DNA of 64,000 bases from Aselliscus stoliczkanus (GCA_033961575.1 CM066737.1:99104709-99168708), one strand, 5' to 3'. Shown: positions 14,145-25,299, numbered from the stretch's first letter. Numbers and translations: made by a program. Notes: generated by a model not told the origin, from the sequence alone.

Positions 14145-14180
14145 ATCGCTTCTCGGCCTTTTGGCTAAGATCAAGTGTAG
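14145..14180 (+). pseudogene. U2 snRNA 5'-end fragment (nt 1-36), retrotransposed
   Basis: The 36 nt from 14145 match U2 snRNA positions 1-36 exactly (ATCGCTTCTCGGCCTTTTGG and onward to GTGTAG), then stop abruptly. GTG plus eight T (14134-14144) precede them. The 12-bp direct repeat AGAAATGATCAG flanks the block at 14122-14133 and 14179-14190, sharing its first two bases with the U2 end. This is the signature of an L1-mediated insertion. The U2 piece runs opposite to the A-tail: in the tail-3' orientation it is antisense. No U2 promoter or Sm site is present, so it is not a functional snRNA. It lies inside the RPS6KA3 3' UTR. Confidence 0.9.
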
Positions 14181-17100
14181 AAATGATCAGTTTTCATAAT
14201 GGTCACTGGGTCTGCTTAGATTACAGTATTCATTATCTACATCTAGTTTGGTAGTTTCCATACTTTTATTTGATTAAAGACATTTCTGTATCCATTATTA
14301 CCTGTATCTTTGCCAAGTTACCTAGCATACATCAATAAGTAATATGGAAAACATGAGCAAGGAAAAAGTGATTTAACTTACCTCATCAAGAATGCGCCCA
14401 AACAGATCTTTCTTAGTTATGTACTAAGCCATTTACATCAGAAATCTTTTGTCCTGCCAGAAGCTTTAAACCTTCCCATGAGAGTACAAAGCCAAGAAAG
14501 TGTGGTCTACCTAATTATCTTGTAAGCCGCTTGTTATTTCTTAATTTCTCCCCTATGCAATTAAAGAGAAAGGGAAAATCTGTAACATTCCTTTTGCCCA
14601 AATGACACAAAATGATTATTGCATAGAAATCAAGTGTAAGTTTATCTTCTAAATAAAAAATTTCATAAGAGGAGGGATTTCCGAAGATGGAGATGGAGAA
14701 AGTTTTTTTAAATTCTTGAATATATGGATGCTAACTATTAAAAGCTGCTTTCCATTGCCTTGAGAGAAAGCTTTTCTTCTCTCTTTCTCTATTCAGTGTT
14801 TCAAACCGCGGCCATTCCAAATTCTTGTGGCTTTTAAGATGTTAATGTAACTCTGGGCATATATTTTCAGATTTTTGACATGCTATCCCATAATTGCGTA
14901 GGTGTATCATCCATCATAGTCTTTTAGACGCATAAGTAAATGTGTAAATTTTTATAAGTCATCTAGTCCAACTTTCTCATATTGCATGTGAACAACCTGT
15001 GACCCAAAGCAAAGACTAGAATTCTTAACTTACCATTCAGTTTCTTTTCCCCCTCATAGAACCATGCTGCCTTCCCTTCATATTATTATCACCCAGCCAG
15101 GAGAGGAGTTGTTCAAAAACTACATATTTCGCTGGGCAGAGCTCTACTGGTATATGAAGGCCAAGTTTATCGCTTTCAAAGATATTGCCTTCTTTGCCTA
15201 CCTAGTCCAGCTACCAGTTTTATTGGAGAAAAGTAAGTTATATGTTCACAAAACTGAAGGCTTTCTGCCTAAAGAGCAGTTCGTGAGCATAATTCATTTT
15301 ACCTGTGGTTGTGGTGTTCCTATTGCCTTTGACTTACAGCAGACAAACTTGGCCAACAATGTGCTCTAAATGTAGTGCTTGTGCTGGGTTAACCTTTCCA
15401 TTCATTTCTCCATGTTCAAGTCCTCCAGGCCCCTATAGTTGTGGTAGTGAGGCCCTTCTCCTAATGCTGCTGGTTACCAGGGCTTCTCCCAGGAGGTTGA
15501 ATTCAGTCTTAAAGATACTTCAGTGTGAAAGAAGGAACTAAACTAAATATCAGGCCACTTTCACAAACCTTTCCGCTTATAATCCAAAACAACCCTCAGA
15601 ATGGTAGATTACATTTAACATTGCCAAGCGCATACTGGAAAATAAGATTACACTACCATGTGTTTTGTATCTTCCCTTTCAAGTGATGATGTTAAACTAA
15701 GGTAAGTTTTTTGTTGTTTTAATTTTTTATATAAATTATTTCTGTTCCTTTTAATTTATAGAGATGTCTTCCTTCTACGTACAGTAGACCCTTAACTTTA
15801 ACAGATTTGATAGGGATTCATTTATTCGCAAGCAACCCCAAAAGTCCAAAAATGTAGTATTTTTGACAACGCACAGAGTTGAGATGCTGTGAGGCTGATG
15901 TGTAGGAAAAGTCACTTGAGTGTCTGGAAGAGGGTGTGGTGTGTATACGGCAGAGATTCCACATTTCACATGTGGGCTGCAAAAAGCAGGTTTGGGTCAA
16001 CCGTTTCCCATCTATTTTTAAGAAGTGGTTGCTGTTGGGGCCAGGGGACATCCTGGGAGGTAGGGCTGGCCTGGTAGCTGTGCCTTGCACCCTCTGCCCA
16101 GTACAGATGTGAACGGGGAGAGGGGTGCAAAGGCTTCACGAATAGGCAGAATGCTGGGGTGGGGTGAGAGCAGAAAAGCATGCAAGATTTGGGGGCCTTG
16201 GTACAGATGTGCTAAATCACCATGGAAGTCAGCAAGACACATCTCAACATGGCTTTGATAGTCTCTACTTCCTGGCCTTTATAAATGTCCTAAAATTTTT
16301 CCACTTGCTTTACTATGTTTTATAGAGAGAATCCTCTCACAGTAGTATCGAGCATTTGAGATTTATGAAGGCATTAGGACAGATATCTCAGGAATGTAAA
16401 GGGTCAGAAAAGGTCTGTTTTCTGTGATTAACAAATTCAGTGGATTTCGTGGCTGACCCTTGGTGCTTAAACCAGGAGGTTCCGATCTAGTCCTAGAGTT
16501 CTGTCCCTCTGAAAGGTCCAACTCCATGTGACCAGCAAACTGGACGCATTCTTTGAGCCTTATTTAATTCACAGATAAGTTAACTCGGTATTTTTATTTC
16601 AATAAATGAAAATAGTCCTCTTTTCACCTCCAGATCGCTTACATTTTTCTGGTCTCCCCAAGTGACCATTGGTGGAGACCAATTAATGAAGGAATGAAAT
16701 TCGCTTTCTTGGGACTGTGGTATTCTGCAGAGCCATGCTTAACCACTTTTTCTAGTGAAGAATCTACAGAATGATAATGCCTAAATATGGACGGCCAAGA
16801 AGAACTTGTATCTACAGTGTGCTTTATGTATTTTTGACACTGCTGTATTCTGTGTGATTGAGTGACTTGTAACTGGTTCCAATGTGACTGAGTGTTCTCA
16901 AAGAGTTCTAGTAACTAAGTTGACTTAGTTTTCTTAAGCCTTGTATTACTATCAGTCTCACATTTACCACTCTGATTCCAGTCTTTTAACTGTTCATAAC
17001 GGCATACCAAGGGTTGGGATAAGAGCCTACTTCCTACCTCTTAAGGCACTTTCCTCATTATTTTGCCATGTAACCTTGAAGTGCATGATAAGCTGTTTAA

Positions 17101-18059
17101 ATGTCAATGACGTCTCCCAGAGCAACTAGCAAAGTATATGACATTGAATAGAGAATAGTGGAAAGGAAAATTTAGAGACTAAGTTCGGGGGTGCAAACCT
17201 CAAGAAAACCTCTTTAGAGCACATACCATTTGAGTACAGTATATGTAAACATGTGAGAAGAGAGTTGCTATAATAGTCCTCTAAGTAGATTAGATCAATA
17301 TCTAATGGAAGTGAAAATCTTTACTCCTATTATCACTATAGTACTGAATGAACTGTATACTGAGTTTTTCAAACAAGTATTTAAAGTAGAACTTTTAAAT
17401 ACAAATCAAGGGCATAAGGATAAAGATTTTGGTTTGTGTTTCTCTAAGTGTAGTTTATCATCTAAAGCTTTGTTTTTTTTATTTTAAAAAAGCTTCAAGG
17501 TATTGCCATTCCTTAGCATCCTTAATAATTATGGGTGATGAGTTTTTAAGTCTTAAAATTATGTACATGTGTTAGGTTTATCTTAACTCCTACCCTAAGA
17601 AGGTATACACCTAAGGGATGTAATTATTTTGCATTTTTGGCCATGGGTGGGAATGGGGTGGGCATCTACTTAAAACAGTTTTTAAAAAAAAAATCACAAG
17701 TATTTTTCTACTATTATATATGATCTTACTTTATACTAGTTTCTCTCTAGTAAAGCATGCCAGAAGCCCAAGGTACCATATCATGAGTTCATATGTATTG
17801 TACCTTTTATTGGTGGTTCAATCGCATCAGATGCTTGGCACTGCTGCCATAATTATGAAATGCTTGTAAAGGATTAAATATCACTGAATACTTTAAATTG
17901 TTTTACTTAAGAGTCTAATCTGGGAAGTTTTCAAATCATACTATTAATGTGTAATCTAAGCTCTTTCAGATGTATCCATGAATAATCCTGGAACAATATT
18001 GCTTGTATTCCTGTCACAGAACAGGTTTTGTAATCTTTAAAAGAAATGAAAATTTATAT

Positions 18060-18077
18060 AATAAAGTTTCAAATAAA
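18060..18077 (+). promoter_or_regulatory. RPS6KA3: Distal RPS6KA3 polyadenylation signals
   Basis: Two AATAAA hexamers lie 12 bp apart (18060-18065 and 18072-18077), followed by a T-rich stretch. They close the SINE-free UTR. Confidence 0.6.
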
Positions 18078-18825
18078 TGCATGTATGTTCCTTTATCAGA
18101 TTATTTCAAGTACATGATAAACCTTCATATTGTCAAATTAGTCTATCCAAAGTATAAATTTATCAAACTGGATTGATAGAACTTAAAACAGTAATGTTTC
18201 TGAGTTAAGGAGAAGTAAAAAATAATTTTGCTATGCAAAGCTTTGGTTAGCCTAAAGTTTGTCAAATCAGACTCATATCAGTAATAGATCCTACCCAACA
18301 CCAAACTTGATCATTCAAAGGATACAAGGTAATCACCAGACAAAGATGAGAATCTTTTCTTGGAGAAGTCCAAGATTATCAGATTTATCTCCAAAAGAAC
18401 CTTTCTCTCCCTCATTATGGTATATTTTGGATTCAGAATTAAAGGAGAAGTTTCTCTCTGAGCAGTGTATGTAGAAACATTGTTTAAACAAGGAGTCATT
18501 TGGTTTTGCAACATCCTCTTTTTATGCCTCATTAGTTAAAAAATTGAAATGATGAGCTCCGGTTCTCCAACCAACCATGCCTCATAAATCCATAAAATCT
18601 GGGTTTTACAATAAGCCATCTCTGTAGACCAAGTGTAACTTGCTAAAAGCGTTTTAGAGATACAGACTTTTTGTTTCCTCTCTGCTAGTAAATATCAATA
18701 GCACATTGAAAAGAAAATTTGAGGTCTATGATTCCTGGTAGGAAGGGAATGGGTTCTAGGCCTGCAGTTAACCCTTTCCTTCCCTGTTGACATTTTCAGT
18801 AGTTTTATATTATGATGGTGTCTTA

Positions 18826-19640
18826 TTTTGCTAGGGCTGCCACAACAAAATACCACAGACTCAGTAGCTTAACAGAAATTTATTTTCTCAGTTCTGGAGT
18901 CTGGAAGTCCAAGATCAAGGTGCCGCCGAGTTGGTTTCTTCTAAGCATATCTCCTTCACTTGCTGATGGCCACCTTCTTGCGGCTTCTTCCCGTGGTCGT
19001 CCCAGCCCTGGTGTCTTCCTCTTTTTTTTTTTTTTTCCTAAAGATTTTATTGGGGAATTGGGGGAGGGGAACAGCGTTGGGGAATCAGGGAAGGGGAACA
19101 GACAAGTCCTGTCCTTGTGTTCTTCAGTCTAGTTGCGGAGGATGTTGCTTCACTGGCCCATGTTGGTATTATCAATGCGCTCCTCCTGGGTGAGGCAGAT
19201 CGGTCGCCGGCCTCTGGATGGTCGCTCATTGTGGCTATTGGCAGCTCACACTGGCTGCCAGCCGCTCACACTGGCCGCCGGCCACTCACTGTAGCCTATG
19301 GCAGCCCACTGCAGCAGGGGCTGTAGCCTGCACCATCGCTGGTGCTCCCACAGCTCCAGGTGGAGCTGTTGTTAGCTGTAGAGGGCAGTGTCACTGGCCC
19401 TCATATGTGGGATCCGAACCGGGGTCGCTGGCATCCCAAAACCAGCTCTTAACCAACACGCCACTCAGCCGGCCCTGGTGTCTTCTTCTTTTAAGGACAC
19501 TAGTCATATTGCATTAGGGCCCCATCCTCACAGCCTTGTTTTAATTCAATTACCTCTTTAAAGACCTGAACACCAACGTACTGGGGGTTAGGGCTTGAAT
19601 ATAGGAATTTGGAGGGAGACACAATTCAGCCAAAAACAGA
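18826..19640 (-). repeat. MaLR (MLT1/MST-type) LTR split by a SINE
   Basis: The reverse complement of the typical MaLR end is clear: GGGCTGCCACAACAAAATAC, then GTTCTGGAGTCTGGAAGTCC and AAGATCAAGGTGCCG. The tail resumes after the SINE with GGCCCCATCCTCACAGCC and ATATAGGAATTTGGAGGGAG. The SINE at 19021-19471 interrupts it. Confidence 0.75.
19021..19471 (-). repeat. Long T+ SINE inserted in the MaLR LTR
   Basis: Full-length long SINE whose poly(T) end starts in the CTTCCT tract. Target-site duplication: GCCCTGGTGTCTTC at 19005-19018 and 19472-19485. It postdates the LTR. Confidence 0.95.
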
Positions 19641-19751
19641 TGGTCCCACAGGTTCCACTTGGATTAATTTGGGTATTCAGGTTAAGATGGATAGCTTCAA
19701 CGTCTACTTGGCATTATATGGGGGCAACATAAGAATGTTCCTCTATTTGTT

Positions 19752-20213
19752 TTCTATCCCTGCTATAACAAGTTACCACAGACTTCGTGGCTTAAAACAA
19801 TGCACATTTATTACCTTTACAGTTCTGGAGATCAGAAGTCCAATAATGGTCTCACTGGGCTAAGACCAAGGTGTCTGGGACCAGGCAGCATTCCTTTCTG
19901 GGGTTTGCAGGCGAGAATTGTTTATTTGCCTTTTCCGGTTTCTAAAAGCCACCTGCATTCCTCACCTCATGGCCCCCTTCCTCTATTTCCAAAACCAGCA
20001 ACGGTGGGTGGAGTCCTCTTCACATGCATCTCTCTGGCCCCTCTCTTCTTCCACTTTTAAGCCCTCGTGTGATTATATTTGGTCCACTCAGGTAATCCAG
20101 AATAATCTCTCCATCACAGGGTTGCACCTGCAACCTTAATTCCCTGTACCTCGTAAAATAACATACAGGTTCCAGGGAAGATCTTTGGGGTCCATTAGAT
20201 AGCCTACCACAGT
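19752..20213 (-). repeat. Second MaLR-type LTR
   Basis: GCTATAACAAGTTACCACAG, then GTGGCTTAAAACAATGCACA and GTTCTGGAGATCAGAAGTCC are the reverse complement of an MLT1/MST LTR 3' end. The far end is GGTCCATTAGATAGCCTACC. Confidence 0.7.
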
Positions 20214-20349
20214 TATCTAGAAAAATAGCTGGCTTCTCAGACAGGCCAACATGGAGTAGCAGTATTTGCCATTGTCACTCTTCCGCAGCTTTACAGATCC
20301 AGATATTAAATTTTGTCAATGGACCCTAAATTGATAGAATTGACACAGT

Positions 20350-20640
20350 CTAGCAAAGGTGGGTAAAGAAAGTGCAGGATGCTGTAGGAATATAAAGCAG
20401 AGTTGCCTAAGGATCAGGGCAGATCTAAGTAAACAATGATCATGCTGAGACCTAAAAGGGGAAGGAAGGGTAGAATAGAACTTACAGAGAGTCAAAGGCA
20501 CTCAAGAACTTAAAAGTTCCGTATGAATGGAACTTAGGACATAAACGAAGCAAGACATGAGGCTCAAGAAATAGGCAAGGGGCAGACCATCAGACATAAT
20601 AAGTCATATTAAGGAATTTGGATTTTATCCCTTTGATATC
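20350..20640 (-). repeat. L2-like remnant
   Basis: Contains AAGGAATTTGGATTTTATCC and neighbouring purine-rich sequence like the L2 interior. Weak call. Confidence 0.35.
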
Positions 20641-20972
20641 CCCCACCCCAGTCCCCATTATTTCTTTTGCTGCAGACTGAAACTCACAGCCCTATAGTTG
20701 ATCACCTGAATGTCTACCTCAGAGGCACCCTCAACTTCCTTATATCCTTGCCTTTATACTGCACCCACTGAACAATCACCGATATGTTGAAAGAAACCAT
20801 ACAATTATGCAAACTGACTCCACTGCAAGTATATGTATGTTTGAATTTCAGCTAAACACCAATACCCTTTGTCAGTTCTTTTAGTTGTCCTTGATCGGAT
20901 TCATTTTTCCCATTTCCTTTTCTTAAACAGCTTTATTGAGATAATTTACATACCATGAAGTTCACCCATTTA

Positions 20973-21119
20973 TAGATTTTTTTTTAAGCTGAGCCATCCT
21001 GCCACCTGTTGGTAGCTCAACGGCAACGCAGCTCAGGCTGGTATCGAACCGCCGTTGCTCAGAGCTCAACTTGCACTCTTGAGCGAGCTCTTAACCAACT
21101 GAGCCACTCAGCTGGCCCT
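20973..21119 (-). repeat. Single-head SINE of the GCCACCTGTTGG class
   Basis: On the minus strand: a head ending GAGCTCTGAGCAACGGCGG, then GCTACCAACAGGTGGCAGGA and TGGCTCAGCTT plus A-tail. Target-site duplication: AAGTTCACCCATTTA at 20958-20972 and 21120-21134. Confidence 0.95.
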
Positions 21120-21236
21120 AAGTTCACCCATTTAAAGCAAAAATGTGAATTCAATGATTTTTAGTATATTTAGAGTTGTACAACTGTTATCATAATCTAA
21201 TTTTAAAACATTCTCATCATCCCACAAAGAAATCTT

Positions 21237-21338
21237 TTTTTTTTTGAGGGCAGTGTCACTGGCCCTCATATGTGGGACCCGATCCGGGGCCGCTGGCATC
21301 CCAAGGCAGCTCTTAACCACCATGCCACTCTGCCAGCC
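21237..21338 (-). repeat. Short tRNA-derived SINE
   Basis: Poly(T), then GAGGGCAGTGTCACTGGCCC and the head complement. Target-site duplication: CCCACAAAGAAATCTT at 21221-21236 and 21339-21354. Confidence 0.95.
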
Positions 21339-21383
21339 CCCACAAAGAAATCTTGTACCCTGGTCCAAGCCACCATTGTCTTT

Positions 21384-21524
21384 TTTTTTTTTTAAGCTGG
21401 CCCATCCTGCCACCTGTTGGCAGCTTAGCGGCAACTCAGCTCAGGCCAGGAATTGAACTGCTGTTGCTCAGAGCTCCCACTCTTCAGCAAGCTCTTAACC
21501 GACTGAGCCACTTGGCTGGCCTGT
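21384..21524 (-). repeat. Single-head SINE of the GCCACCTGTTGG class
   Basis: Same class as 20973. Target-site duplication: CACCATTGTCTTT at 21371-21383 and CACCATTATCTTT at 21525-21537. Confidence 0.93.
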
Positions 21525-21850
21525 CACCATTATCTTTTACTTGGACTATTACAGTGGCTTCTTGCATGGTGTCTATTTCTTCCCTTCTGTTTTTTGCCCC
21601 TCTGCAGTCTATTCTTAGCACAGAATCTAAAATGATCTGTTCAGAACCTACTAGTGATAATAACAAGTGATCTGGTCTCTTTACCTCTCCGATCTCATCT
21701 CCGCAGAGTCCCCCTGGCTCACTGCATTCTTGCCATACTGACCTGGCTATTTCTTGAAGATGCCAAGCATGCCCCCACTCAGGGTCTTTGTCCTTGCTGT
21801 TCACTCTGCCTAGTACACATTTTCCCCAGATATCTCCATGACTCACTTCC
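21525..21850 (+). repeat. L2 LINE fragment
   Basis: ACTATTACAGTGGCTTCTTG, CTGCAGTCTATTCTTAGCAC and TCCTTGCTGTTCACTCTGCC are typical L2 interior phrases. Confidence 0.7.
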
Positions 21851-22019
21851 TTCCAAGGGATTCAGATCATCAGTCAGATGTGGGGAATCACCCTATAATA
21901 GACAAATGAAGCCTGATTTTTTTACTCCTTTGGAATTTTATATTGAACTTCTAGACTCTGATAATCTGATTACCTGCCATGTGTTAAGCAGAATTGCTAA
22001 CCACTGAATCCATTATATC

Positions 22020-22195
22020 AATTCCCGCAACAAACCAATATGGTGAGAACTATTCCTACACCCAGTTTACAGATGATAAAACTGAGACTTATAAATAGGT
22101 TAAGTAACTTGTCCAGGATCATAGAGTAATAAGATCTGTAGAGCTGAACTTGAACCCAGGTCTCTCTAACTCTAAAGCCCAAGTTCATAATCATT
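22020..22195 (-). repeat. MIR SINE
   Basis: CAGTTTACAGATGATAAAAC, then GGTTAAGTAACTTGTCCAGG and GAACTTGAACCCAGGTCTCT form a clear MIR reverse complement. Confidence 0.75.
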
Positions 22196-22354
22196 TGGCC
22201 TTGAAGCAAAATTTAAATAAACTTCACAGACATCCTTTCATCCTCAATTGTATAAATTGCAAAATACTGAAAATGGGAAGAGAAACCCAGAACTTTAAGT
22301 CCCCATAATCTTTCGGTTTCACTTAAGAAGTGCATGTATCATTGGTTACTCATC

Positions 22355-22545
22355 CTCAGCTCTATTAATGTTTTGGACTGGATAATGCTTTTGGGGGACA
22401 GGGGTTCTTACTGTGCATTGAAAGATGTTTAGCAGCATCCCTGGCCTCTGTCTACTAGATGCCAGCAGCATTGCCCTCCGTACCCAGTTGTGACAAACAG
22501 AAATATCTCCAGACACTGTCAAATGTCACTAGTAGAGAACCGCTG
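22355..22545 (-). mobile_element. MER20 hAT-Charlie MITE
   Basis: AAAGATGTTTAGCAGCATCC, CTAGATGCCAGCAGCATTGC and CAGACACTGTCAAATGTC match MER20 in reverse. It ends at AGAGAACCGCTG. Confidence 0.75.
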
Positions 22546-22691
22546 TGTTCGACGATTGTACTTTCTTTCTCTGTCACTTCGATGTGTCCATTTCCCTAGA
22601 GTGATAATGTTGAAATCCAAATGTTTGCAGGAAGGTGATTTATTTAAAATGAGCCTGCTTAAAAGTGAAGCTATTCGTCCTACATAGTCAG

Positions 22692-23192
22692 CTGTATTAG
22701 TTTTCTGGGACTACCATAACGAAGTACTACAGACTGGGTGGCTTAAACAGCAAAAATTTATTTTCTCACAGTTCTGGGGGCTAGAAGTCTGAGATTAAGT
22801 TGTCGGCAGTGTTGGTTTCTTCTGAGGCCTCTCATTGGCTTGTAGGTAACCACTTTCTTGTTCATATGGAGTTCCCACTCTGTGCCTGAGTCCTAATCTG
22901 GTTTTTGTTTGTTTGTTTTTGAGGGCAGCATCACTGGCCCTCACATGTGGGACCTGAACCGGGGCCGCTGGCTTCCCAAGCCAGCGCCCAACCACTGCAC
23001 CACTCAGCCAGCCCTCCTAATCTCTTTTTATAAGAACAGTTGCATTGGGTTAGGGCTCACAGTAATGACCTCATTTCAACTTAATTATCTCTTTAGAGAC
23101 CCTATTTCCAAATACAGTTACATTCTATGATAGTAGGGACTAGGAACTCAACATATGAATTTTGGGAGTACACAATTCAGCCCATAACACTG
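22692..23192 (-). repeat. Third MaLR-type LTR, split by a SINE
   Basis: TGTATTAGTTTTCTGGGACT, then CAGACTGGGTGGCTTAAACA and CACAGTTCTGGGGGCTAGAA. It resumes after the SINE as TTAGGGCTCACAGTAATGAC and GACCCTATTTCCAAATACAG. Reverse orientation, like the two upstream LTRs. Confidence 0.8.
22900..23014 (-). repeat. Short SINE within the LTR
   Basis: GTTTTTGTTTG tail, GAGGGCAGCATCACTGGCCC, then the head complement. Target-site duplication TCCTAATCT at 22891-22899 and 23015-23023. Confidence 0.93.
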
Positions 23193-23594
23193 AGTTTAGG
23201 TCTTCTCCCCTCACTCCCTCCCTTTCTTTCTGTGTGTTCTGAGCACCTACTATGTGCCAGACATTCTGCTAAGTACTGGTAATAGTAAGCAACACATATG
23301 GTCTCTTCTTAATAAGGTTTGCAGTGAGGCAAGGAAGACATATTTATAAAGTAATAACAAGTGTCATGCAAATATTAAGCTTTGGTAATGGGAATGACTG
23401 GAAACCTTGCCCTTCCCCGCAGACTCCCCACCTGGTAGGTCGGGTGAAAGAGCCCAGTTAAAAACTGAAATGTGAGATTAGAGTTGATGAGTCCGCTGCT
23501 CAAACCCAGAGCGGCTCCTATGGCACAAAGCCCCACAGGTCTGGTGCCAGCCAGCAGCGGGCGCTACCTGAATGCATTCTTTACTAAGATGTTT

Positions 23595-23637
23595 GGGCCC
23601 CGCCCACTCCCTCCCGGGCCCCGCCCGCTCCCTCCCC
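23595..23637 (+). repeat. Tandem 21-bp GC-box duplication in the EIF1AX promoter
   Basis: The unit GGGCCCCGCCCACTCCCTCCC at 23595-23615 repeats at 23616-23636 with one change, giving two adjacent Sp1/KLF-type sites. Confidence 0.85.
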
Positions 23638-24028
23638 GGCTACACCTTCTCTCGGCTCACGACCCCGCCCCCGTGTTTTTTTTGAACTTCAAAGAAAGCT
23701 CCGGGAGCGCTTGTTCCTCTGTTCTAACACTAGGGGACAGTCGGCCACGCCTGCGTACTAGAGCTGCAGGGCGGGCCCAGGTGGCCTTGGGAGGCGGGGA
23801 AAAGCGACGCAAGCAGCCGCGACGCCATTTGCTGCGGCCGAGCGTGGGCGCAGGCGGATCTCGGAAGAACTAGATCTCGATACTGCCGCGCGCGCGACCC
23901 GGCCTCTCGCGCCTGCTTGATACTGCGCGGTCCCACGCGTTGCCCCTCGCCCGGCTCGGAAGAGTCGCCACCACCGCTGCAGCCGTCCGGATAACAGCCA
24001 GAGACGCCGCGAGGCCGCCGTCTCCGCC

Positions 24029-24044
24029 ATGCCCAAGAATAAAG
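24029..24044 (+). CDS. EIF1AX: EIF1AX exon 1: start codon and MPKNK
   Basis: ATG at 24029 sits in a strong context (CCGCCATGC) and encodes MPKNK plus the first base of Gly6 before GTAATG. eIF1A is the eukaryotic counterpart of bacterial IF1. It binds the 40S A site and, with eIF1, governs scanning and start-codon choice. The exon has only 16 coding bases and is recognised because it joins exon 2 in frame to give the family's invariant N-terminus. The full CDS from the seven exons is 435 nt (144 aa plus stop), exactly the family length. Since EIF1AY is confined to primate or other Y chromosomes, EIF1AX is the right name given its RPS6KA3 and MAP7D2 neighbours. Confidence 0.97.
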
Positions 24045-25299
24045 GTAATGCCGCCTGGACCGCGGGACCACGACTCCGCTCGGCCCGGTCTCCTGGCTCC
24101 GGTCTCCCGGCCCCTGCCTGCGGCCTCGGGATAGCTCAGGCCGCAGTGAGCTTCCTCTCCGCCCTGCCTGCAGCCGGCTGGGCGATCCGGACGCGATTCT
24201 GAGCTCGGGACAGGAGCTGGGAAGTTACTCCTGCCTTTTAATTTGGTCACATTGGGGTGGAGCCGACGCCATTTTTGTAGGGCCTCCTGCGGGAGAATGG
24301 GCTTTTGCTCCTGATTCGCGCCAGGCTGACCGCGGCGCCATAGGGACCCGTGGGGAGACCTCCCCCAGGCCGGCCTGGGCTTTGCAGATAGATAGGCGCC
24401 TTGGGCCTTCCCGGGCAAGGAAAGCAGTTCTTAACTTGCAGAGGGTGATACGTGCTTTAGTAACCATCAGGTACCCCTGCGTGGGTTTCTTTATGGACAG
24501 TTGTTGAATATTGTTTAGGCTGCCCCTTCTCCTTTGTAAACAGTGGATGAAAACTTGATGCATTTTTAAGGTTCTTCTCTAGACATTTACTATTCGTCAT
24601 CCCTTTATGGGGTTTAACTCCCCCCCCCCCCCAGAACATTTGTTCCATATTTAGCCACGTTTTCTACTTTTACTATAGATCATGTTATAGTGGTGGCAAT
24701 AAAGACCTTTTCAGTTCCCTCGAGTCTGAAGCTAAACGTTCATAAATTTTCAGACTTGAGGATGAGTTTATTTGGAATTTCCAAAATGGAAGGCCTAGTC
24801 TAGGTAAAACAACAGCTCTAAAGAAATTCTCCCTTTTTTAGACTTGAAGGCTTTTCTGCTTTTTAAGTATCCTTATAATCTCAAAAGAAATTGTGCCAGT
24901 AGGAACTGGGAAAAAAATGAATTTCTGACAGGAGAAGAGCATGTTTCACAACCCACAAGCAGTTTCCTTTGATTATTCATCCTGAGACCCCCTGCCCTGA
25001 CACCGGCCTACTTCTGTTTTCTACTTCACTGCTGGCTCCTGGGATTCTGCCTCATTTCCGCTGTAACTGTCACTACTCATTTTATCCCTGGGGATATTTG
25101 GTTGCAGTTCCCTCAGGGCACTCCGCCTTACTGGTCCTTTTTCTAGCAAGGATTTTACTGCTAGTTCTGTGAAAGACAAGGTGATAAAGTAGGGTTTTAA
25201 AATTCATAGTTTTCTTGTAAACTATATAATCCTTTATTCCCTCAGATGGTAACTGGATTGCTTCAGTATGTATCTTATTCTCATTTTTATTTCTAGGGA

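Larger units (their letters stand above)
12783..18095 (+). other. RPS6KA3: RPS6KA3 3' UTR (about 5.3 kb) with several poly(A) signals
   Basis: The AT-rich sequence after the RPS6KA3 stop lacks SINEs, unlike almost every other 5 kb stretch here, which suggests constraint. AATAAA hexamers occur at 13071-13076, 13938-13943, 13993-13998, 18060-18065 and 18072-18077. The last pair most likely marks the distal cleavage site, in keeping with the known long RSK2 mRNA. A CTG-rich run lies at 12904-12927 and a U2 snRNA fragment at 14145-14180. An open frame at 15064-15369 has no recognisable protein features. Exact cleavage sites are inferred. Confidence 0.8.
20925..21375 (-). repeat. L1M 3' fragment interrupted by SINEs
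   Basis: AGCTTTATTGAGATAATTTA, then TACCATGAAGTTCACCCATT, then TTTTTAGTATATTTAGAGTT and ACATTCTCATCATCCCACAA are the reverse complement of an old L1M 3' end. Two SINEs split it, and a third sits at its junction with the L2 that follows. Confidence 0.75.
18096..23560. other. Intergenic region between RPS6KA3 and EIF1AX
   Basis: No gene recognised. It is mostly repeats: three reverse-oriented MaLR LTRs, L1/L2 fragments, a MER20, a MIR and five SINEs, listed separately. 18096-18825 shows nothing recognisable. Confidence 0.8.
23560..24200 (+). promoter_or_regulatory. EIF1AX: EIF1AX CpG-island promoter
   Basis: GC- and CpG-rich block around the EIF1AX start codon, contrasting with the AT-rich flanks. 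It contains GC boxes (CCCCGCCC) at about 23598-23630 and 23664. A YY1-type GCCATTT motif lies at 23824-23830, and a second (CGACGCCATTTTT) lies just downstream in intron 1 at 24265-24276. No TATA box is evident, as is usual for a housekeeping translation-factor gene. The transcription start is not resolved but should lie shortly before 24029. Confidence 0.8.

Noticed and set aside
15064..15369. 101-aa open frame in the RPS6KA3 3' UTR
   Set aside because: It has no homology I recognise and no splice or start context, and it sits within a continuous UTR. Likely chance.
20958..21537. CRISPR-like or satellite array from regularly recurring SINE units
   Set aside because: The repeats are of different classes with separate target duplications and eukaryotic context.
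23730..24418. Minus-strand open frames of 92-182 aa across the EIF1AX promoter
   Set aside because: GC-rich CpG-island frames in several phases with no recognisable domain.
24612..24634. Poly(C) run (with others at 27857 and 39557) as a functional motif
   Set aside because: A simple homopolymer, and length may be a sequencing or assembly artefact. Worth caution only.
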